Shown here piece by piece: positions 58,488-64,000 of a DNA stretch of 64,000 bases; the stretch's first letter is position 1, and each line of letters begins with the position of its first letter. The notes under the pieces are model-generated. The model did not search any database and was not told where the DNA came from. It saw only the letters and a list, made by a program, of their open reading frames with translations. A program made the translations under genes and the position numbers. Location of the stretch: contig SCFE01000023.1 in assembly GCA_004352715.1 (NCBI GenBank), positions 712,210 to 776,209 on the forward strand, read 5' to 3'. This DNA is from Hofstenia miamia (lineage: Eukaryota; Xenacoelomorpha; Acoela).

Positions 58488-58737
58488 GTTTCTTTATAAG
58501 CACAAATACCCTCAATGATCTTTGCTTTGTATTTTCATTTGGTCATCCCAATAGCATCCAAGAANNNNNNNNNNNNNNNNNNNNNNNNNNNNNNNNNNNN
58601 NNNNNNNNNNNNNNNNNNNNNNNNNNNNNNNNNNNNNNNNNNNNTATATATATATATATAGTTTCTTTATAAGCACAAATACCCTCAATGATCTTTGCTT
58701 TGTATTTTCATTTGGTCATCCCAATAGCATCCAAGAA
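58487..58737. other. Suspect gap: same 78 bp on both sides of 80 N
   Basis: 58487-58564 (AGTTTCTTTATAAGC to CATCCAAGAA) is identical to 58660-58737, and both follow a (TA)n tract. The 80 N (58565-58644) between them most likely represent two overlapping contig ends that were not merged, so about 170 bases here may be duplicated in error. Confidence 0.85.
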
Positions 58738-60773
58738 AAATAAGACATTAAAGCTATTTTGTATCATACAGCATGCAGACATTATTGAGCGTAAAATAAT
58801 AATTATTAGGAAATAATTCTATAATCCAGCTGGATTAGACAATTTAATAACAGAGAAATTTTCTATATACATAAGCGTTGTAAACATTGTTAAAATCTGA
58901 AGTCGTTAAAAGATAATACGTGAAGTTTATAAAAACGTATGCAATAAGCAATGAAAGAAAATCATTTATTAAGTAAAAAAGGGGGCTTCGACTTTAAGAG
59001 TAAGAAGCTTAATAGGCATTATTCTTAAACGACGAAAACTTAGAAAGAAATATTTTACAATAAATACAGTGATTATCAACTTAACTTTTCACAATGGTCT
59101 TATACTCGGTTGTCTATTTTAACCTTGGTTATTGTATATCTGCCTTAATGTGCCCCTGATGTACTATCCTAAGACTAAGACACTGTGCAGATATTATGCT
59201 GTTGCAATAAATATCTTAAAACTGTTTTTTACAATTCCATACATTATATTACAACAATATTTTTTCAAAGTTTTATATCCTTTGATATCACCGTATATAT
59301 ATATATTATATATATATAAATTTATTATGCACAATTGAAATTCTGCAACCTAAGTATATCATTCCTATATTAACTAAGAAAATATTGTACCAGAAAACAA
59401 GCCCTCTCCACTTGCCCACTTGCAATACGGAGAAAGGGATAGAAATTTCAGAAAAGCAGAAATTAATAAATAGATGCAATAGAAGAATCTGAGTGGAAAT
59501 TGAACTAGTTATAATTTCGAACAAACTCATATTTTCATCTACTTTTCATTATACAAAAATAAGTATTGAATTATGCAGGTAAATATCTTAACCATTCTGA
59601 CTTTATTACTTTGATTTAAAAATCTTTGAGCAAATTATTCTAAAACTTTTATTTATTTATTAAGGAATTTTATATATTTTAGCCTTGAAAAATATTAGCA
59701 AACAGCGTGTAGGCAGTGCTTTAAATTTTGATAAATATTCCAGACAGCTGAGGTTCCTCATTTTACAAATTCATTTGATTGGCTTTATAGAAACTAAAAA
59801 TCAACAATTCATAAAAAATGAATATATTCCAGCTTAAAACTCATTTACGGGATGAACTTGAAATCGAAGTAGAACTTCATGAAATATTTATAATTTGCTA
59901 TTTCACTGCTACCTGAAAATTATAGATTTTGACAAAAGTTTTGTTTTCTAATTTGAAATAAGGTTATCTCTATTTATTTATGGTATGCGTATTGTAAAAA
60001 ATCATTTTAGTACAATTTGTAGACTCATTAACAAGCCAAACACATGAGATTAAAATGCAATAAAACATATTCCGTTTTGATTGGATACCAAACATTCCTT
60101 CTAAGAAAAAATTCAAAGTATTCTAAATGTATAGCATTATAGCAAGTCTCAATGTTTATCAATGAATATTTGATGATTTAAGAGCAATTGAAAACTAAGT
60201 CCAAATAAAAACTTAGTTTCCAGGTATTGGTATTCTTTTATTCATTGATCTACAGATGTGCTGTTTATTTCGTCAAAACTTAATCACAAAATTGTGAACA
60301 CTGACAGACATGCACAAGTATTGGTAAAAACACCAACTATACACGGAAATTCATATTATTTTCTCAAGGCCTATAAAGCACAACGGTTGCTTATTCAATT
60401 GGTTCGAAATATTTAAATTAAAATGTGAAGAAATATTTCGAAATCTTTGATCTTCGATCAATATCGCTCTCCAAGCGATCATGCTTTCTAAAGTTTTGAA
60501 GTTTGTGAACTGTTTTTGATTTGAAATAATTAAGAACTGTATGACACACTCAGGTGCACTTAGACGGAACATTGTATTACAATAAATGAGAAGGTTTTCT
60601 TACAATGGCGGTTTGTGTCACTACAGATAGTGTATCATATAAACAATAATGACAGTTCAGCTGTCTACAATCTGCTCTTCAATAAGTAATTGAAAAATAT
60701 TACTCAATTTCATTTCAATAGACAGTTAGATTAAAATTTATATATTCAATAGGCCAATACTAAGCAAACTTAC

Positions 60774-61046
60774 CATGCGGATTTTTCTTGTCTGTGCTCG
60801 AGCAATCATCAGTATGTTCAAGTACATGACAAACATCATCAGCAGAGGGAATATGAATGTAATTAGACCAACAATCAGCGCATACCAAGGATTACTACTG
60901 TCGTAGGTGCAGTTTTCGGGATTGACTGTATTTTGTATGTGACCATCTGATGTGTTCCAACCGAGAAATATTGGAATGAAAGAACTTCCAATAGATATTA
61001 TCCAGATAATGATCAAACAAGCTATGATTCGTGGAGTAGTTACTAC
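60774..61046 (-). CDS. Aminergic-type GPCR, internal exon (TM4, ECL2, TM5)
   Basis: Minus-strand exon, 91 residues, between an acceptor (AATAATTTAG, 61047 upward) and a donor ATG/GTAAGT (60773 downward). TM4 is about residues 8-28, with W15 at the conserved 4.50 position, ending in FLGWN, a feature of histamine H2-like receptors. The second extracellular loop has a glycosylation sequon and the cysteine expected to pair with TM3 (N45-C46-T47). TM5 is about 55-79 with P67 (5.50) and Y75 (5.58), then the cytoplasmic IARAQTRKIR. At the ligand-contact positions of H2 receptors, 5.42 is valine (V59) instead of aspartate, while 5.46 is threonine (T63), as in H2. Exons for TM1-TM3 must lie right of the window. 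Confidence 0.85.
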
Positions 61047-61965
61047 CTAAATTATTCAGATTAGTTTTAGTACAGATCTTAGGCAAATTTATGCAATTCA
61101 TCATTGTTTTTATATTTCAATACAATGTACACGTAATCAATATGTACAATAAATAATTTATATTTTCACACTGGGTGCTATCGTTTATACATTACCTATT
61201 TTACCTATTTTAGATTATTCAAAATTCAGGCGAATCATAGATCTGAGCACTGGACCAATACAACACATTGAATGTTCTGTATACAATTACAATACAAAAG
61301 TAAGTATACCTACTTTATTAACTACTTGATACATCTTCAACATGTTGCCTAATTATGGGTATAATAAAAACGTCAAAGTAGGCTCTATGTTCATATTTTG
61401 GAAAAAGGTAATTTTTTGAAAAAACATCCTTAATTTATCCTGAAATAATAAGGAAAATTTAGCATTACAGTCAATCTTAGCTATGGCCCTCTCTGTGTAA
61501 AACCATATCAACAAATGCATTTTTTATTTCATTGGTGGGCTATAGTCTGACTAAGCACGCCTGTAGGCTTGCCCCTGGTAGATTGCTATTGATTGATATG
61601 TTTTATTAAATAAGATTGCATATTATCTAAAAAATAGTTTAAGAATAAAAATACTTCATTTCTTAGTGATGAGGATATCATTGAAATCGATATGTGAAAT
61701 ATTTTTTAATTCATAACTCTTCGATAATTAACGAAAATTGGGGCATGGAATCATTCCCTCAACAAGTCTTAAAATTTGAGTTCTTTAATTCATATATAAA
61801 AGAACTCAGTTTTTGTGGAGCGGTAAAATGAATTTTTTAAATGTATTCTATGAAAATCTCAAAAAATTAAGGTGCTAGATGTCTTAAATGATGTAAATGT
61901 TCGTATTATCATTGTCTGCTTTAGTTTGGTGGTAATTATTACATTTTAATGACTTGGTTACTGCA
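61047..61965. other. Upstream intron of the GPCR gene, no feature seen
   Basis: AT-rich sequence after the acceptor at 61047-61056, with no exon, repeat or regulatory motif recognised. Confidence 0.5.
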
Positions 61966-62148
61966 AACACACACACATACATACACACACATATATATAT
62001 ANNNNNNNNNNNNNNNNNNNNNNNNNNNNNNNNNNNNNNNNNNNNNNNNNNNNNNNNNNNNNNNNNNNNNNNNNNNNNNNNNNNNNNNNNNNNNNNNNNN
62101 NNNNNNNNNNNNNNNNNNNNNNNNNNNNNNNNNNNNNNNNNNNNNNNN

Positions 62149-62179
<31 letters not shown>
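61966..62179. other. (CA)n/(TA)n tract with 147-N gap
   Basis: ACACACAC then ATATAT at 61966-62001, 147 N at 62002-62148, and (TA)n at 62149-62179. It is an unresolved compound microsatellite. Confidence 0.95.
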
Positions 62180-62183
<4 letters not shown>

Positions 62184-62549
62184 TGTATGTGTTCAAACAA
62201 TTACTACACATCTCTATGTATTCGACGTGATAGTCTGATTGATATAAATTTCGTGTCAGAGAAACAATATAACAACATTAAAATTTAGTGGACAAAAGTA
62301 TAGAAAGTCTTCTGAAATATTCAATGCAAATGGAAATCGTAATTCTCGAATGAAAACACAGAAATGTTTTTATCATTATGAGTTCACTACACTTTGAAAA
62401 TTCTAGGACTTTTTCCAAATATCATTGATACCTTCCAAAGCTTGGCATAAATTAGTCAGTTGATTCATTGAAATCACTAATTGTTCCATTTCAAGCTTTG
62501 TGCATCACCTGATTTTACAATTATTGTAATTTATAATATGTATACATGC

Positions 62550-62552
<3 letters not shown>

Positions 62553-62592
<40 letters not shown>

Positions 62593-62597
62593 TATAA
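62553..62597. repeat. (TA)n microsatellite
   Basis: About 20 TA units, resolved. Confidence 0.95.
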
Positions 62598-63805
62598 ATT
62601 GGTGAATTCAAAAAATTTTATTTATGATTTTTCAATACGATTTACAAATTATAATATGAATTGCAATTAAAACATCATTATTTTCATTTTGAGTTAATCT
62701 CACAATTTTCTAAAAATATTTATAATTTACTTTTTTAATATAATAGGTATTTGTACCAAGTGCTACATGAAAATAAATTGAATTCACATGTAAGTACTCT
62801 TTCATGCTTTGTTGAAGAGATTATTAAAAATAGAATCTAAACTGTTAAACAGCATAATGAAGTGCTATGCTTCTTGTATTTCTTTATTTTTCAACATTTG
62901 TATTTAAATAATAAAAAAGAATTATTCAAAGTAACAATGATGACGATATATTAAGCAAGTGTTCAGACGAATTGAAACCGAGAACTATTCTTTTGTTGCC
63001 AAAAGTAATCCTACTCTTCAAATATACTTTCAACTGCCAATTCATACAGCTTTTGTGATTTTCATTTTCAATTTGTAACCTGCTAAAATTGAATAGTGGG
63101 TGTGCTTTTGAGAAACGAGTTACTTTTATTAAGTAAAAAAATGAGAAAGACTATAAAAGACTTAAGGGGCTGTTCGAGCAGTAACGGAATTTCACTTTCA
63201 CGGTTAACATGGATGCTACTTATTCAATAATGACTTATTTTTGCTGAGCTCTTAACTCTAATTATTCTTAGTAAGCAAACAAGAAGGGTTTCAAACTCCA
63301 AGTAACTGCTTCTTGAACAAATTCACGGAAATTTTGAAGGCTTTACTTTATTGTTGGAAGTTAAGTGTTGTTGTAAGAAACATATACAGTCTAACACTAG
63401 AGCAGCGTGCACTCTTTGAGAATATATTTATATCTAATGTTTCAATGCGAAAATTATTGAATAGAAACAACATTTCTTTTAACAGCAAATTCAATGAGAT
63501 TACCAACATAATTGGAAGTATATGCAAGTGTTTTTGCTGAATGAATAATGAAGCATACAAAAAAGGTTTATAAGTCATTATGACCTATCGTCGCGTTTCT
63601 AGTGTTAATGAAAAAAGCTCAAAATATTTATCAAGAAAACAGTTACAGGTGACATTTTAGCTAATTCAAACAAGTAATATGTTAGAGATGGGGAGAAAAA
63701 CATAGACTGATAATTTGTGAATAAATATCTGTGATTAATATTATTTGGGAATAAATAAATTTGTTTGGCGAGTATATTTGTCAAATAATTAGATTTTATT
63801 TTTAG

Positions 63806-64000
63806 ATCGCAGTATCAATTACAATTACCGAGGTAGAAAAAAACCGCAATTGATACCCGCAATCGCTGCTAATTTATCAACAACTGATCTTGAAAACGTC
63901 AATTACTTGTTAGGAGAAGCTTATAAATTAACTATATTCGACGTAAAAGTGAAAACTCGGGAGAAGTATGATAAAAATCTTGAATATATTATGCCCAATT
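63806..64000 (+). CDS. Exon-like open frame at the right edge, unrecognised
   Basis: A good splice acceptor (ATTTTATTTTTAG, AG at 63804-63805) is followed by 195 bases with one frame open to the window end. Two bases complete a codon, then RSINYNYRGRKKPQLIPAIA, ANLSTTDLENVNYLLGEAYK, and a charged continuation to YIMPN. An in-frame stop just upstream of the acceptor agrees with an exon starting there. Composition is ordinary soluble-protein-like. The product was not recognised. It is on the strand opposite the receptor, so it would be a gene nested in, or overlapping, the receptor's upstream intron, or a transposon frame. Confidence 0.35.

Larger units (their letters stand above)
37570..60773 (-). 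other. Candidate 23-kb intron of the GPCR gene
   Basis: It is bounded by a donor GTAAGT (complement of 60768-60773, after ATG) and an acceptor TTTTTAG (37570-37576 side). Both flanking exons are in phase 0, so they join without a frame change inside the third intracellular loop. The interior is AT-rich and without recognisable exons on either strand. It holds TA, ATAG and TTA microsatellites, one dispersed repeat copy, a Harbinger-like MITE, a suspect 457-bp duplication and hAT-terminus-like motifs at 53512, 55543 and 56881. Small undetected exons cannot be excluded. Confidence 0.6.

Overview
This is a strongly AT-rich stretch of an animal genome. One animal-type gene is recognisable: two minus-strand exons of a rhodopsin-class, aminergic-type G-protein-coupled receptor. 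They sit on either side of a candidate intron of about 23 kb and are bounded by consensus splice signals. The rest is repeat-rich non-coding DNA with many transposable-element relics, long (TA)n tracts and assembly gaps. There are no bacterial features (operons, ribosome-binding sites, CRISPR). The lineage cannot be fixed from the sequence alone; gene structure, intron size and transposon mix only say metazoan.

Layout. 1-2.8 kb: a large foldback-like inverted repeat built partly from 62-63-bp tandem units. 3.07 kb: a perfect 23-bp hairpin. 5.3-5.9 kb: a dense promoter-like block (three CRE palindromes, two CCAAT boxes, a TATA box), followed by a decayed hAT-like transposase. 8.2-10.3 kb: a hAT-type element with an 8-bp target duplication and a Harbinger-like MITE inside it. 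11.7-12.2 kb: relic of a transposon-associated protein. 14.2-16.4 kb: two MITEs and a hAT transposase relic. 22.7 kb: tail of another hAT transposase. 24.3-27.8 kb: a minus-strand hAT transposase split by two later insertions, one of them a piggyBac-type element at TTAA. 31.5-36.3 kb: two copies of a non-LTR retrotransposon with zinc fingers, reverse transcriptase and restriction-like endonuclease; the better copy is dead by two TGA stops and one frameshift. 37.2-61.0 kb: receptor gene, reading right to left, with its 5' exons beyond the right edge. The last 195 bases look like a plus-strand exon of an unrecognised gene.

Several joins look like assembly artefacts: N-gaps at (TA)n tracts, an 78-bp sequence repeated on both sides of a gap at 58.6 kb, and a 457-bp exact duplication bounded by single Ns at 50.5-51.8 kb. 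The transposons are fossils, but their nesting gives relative ages. No intact previously undescribed system was found. The best leads are the nested hAT/piggyBac locus, the altered ligand-pocket residues of the receptor, the CRE/CCAAT/TATA block and the foldback repeat.
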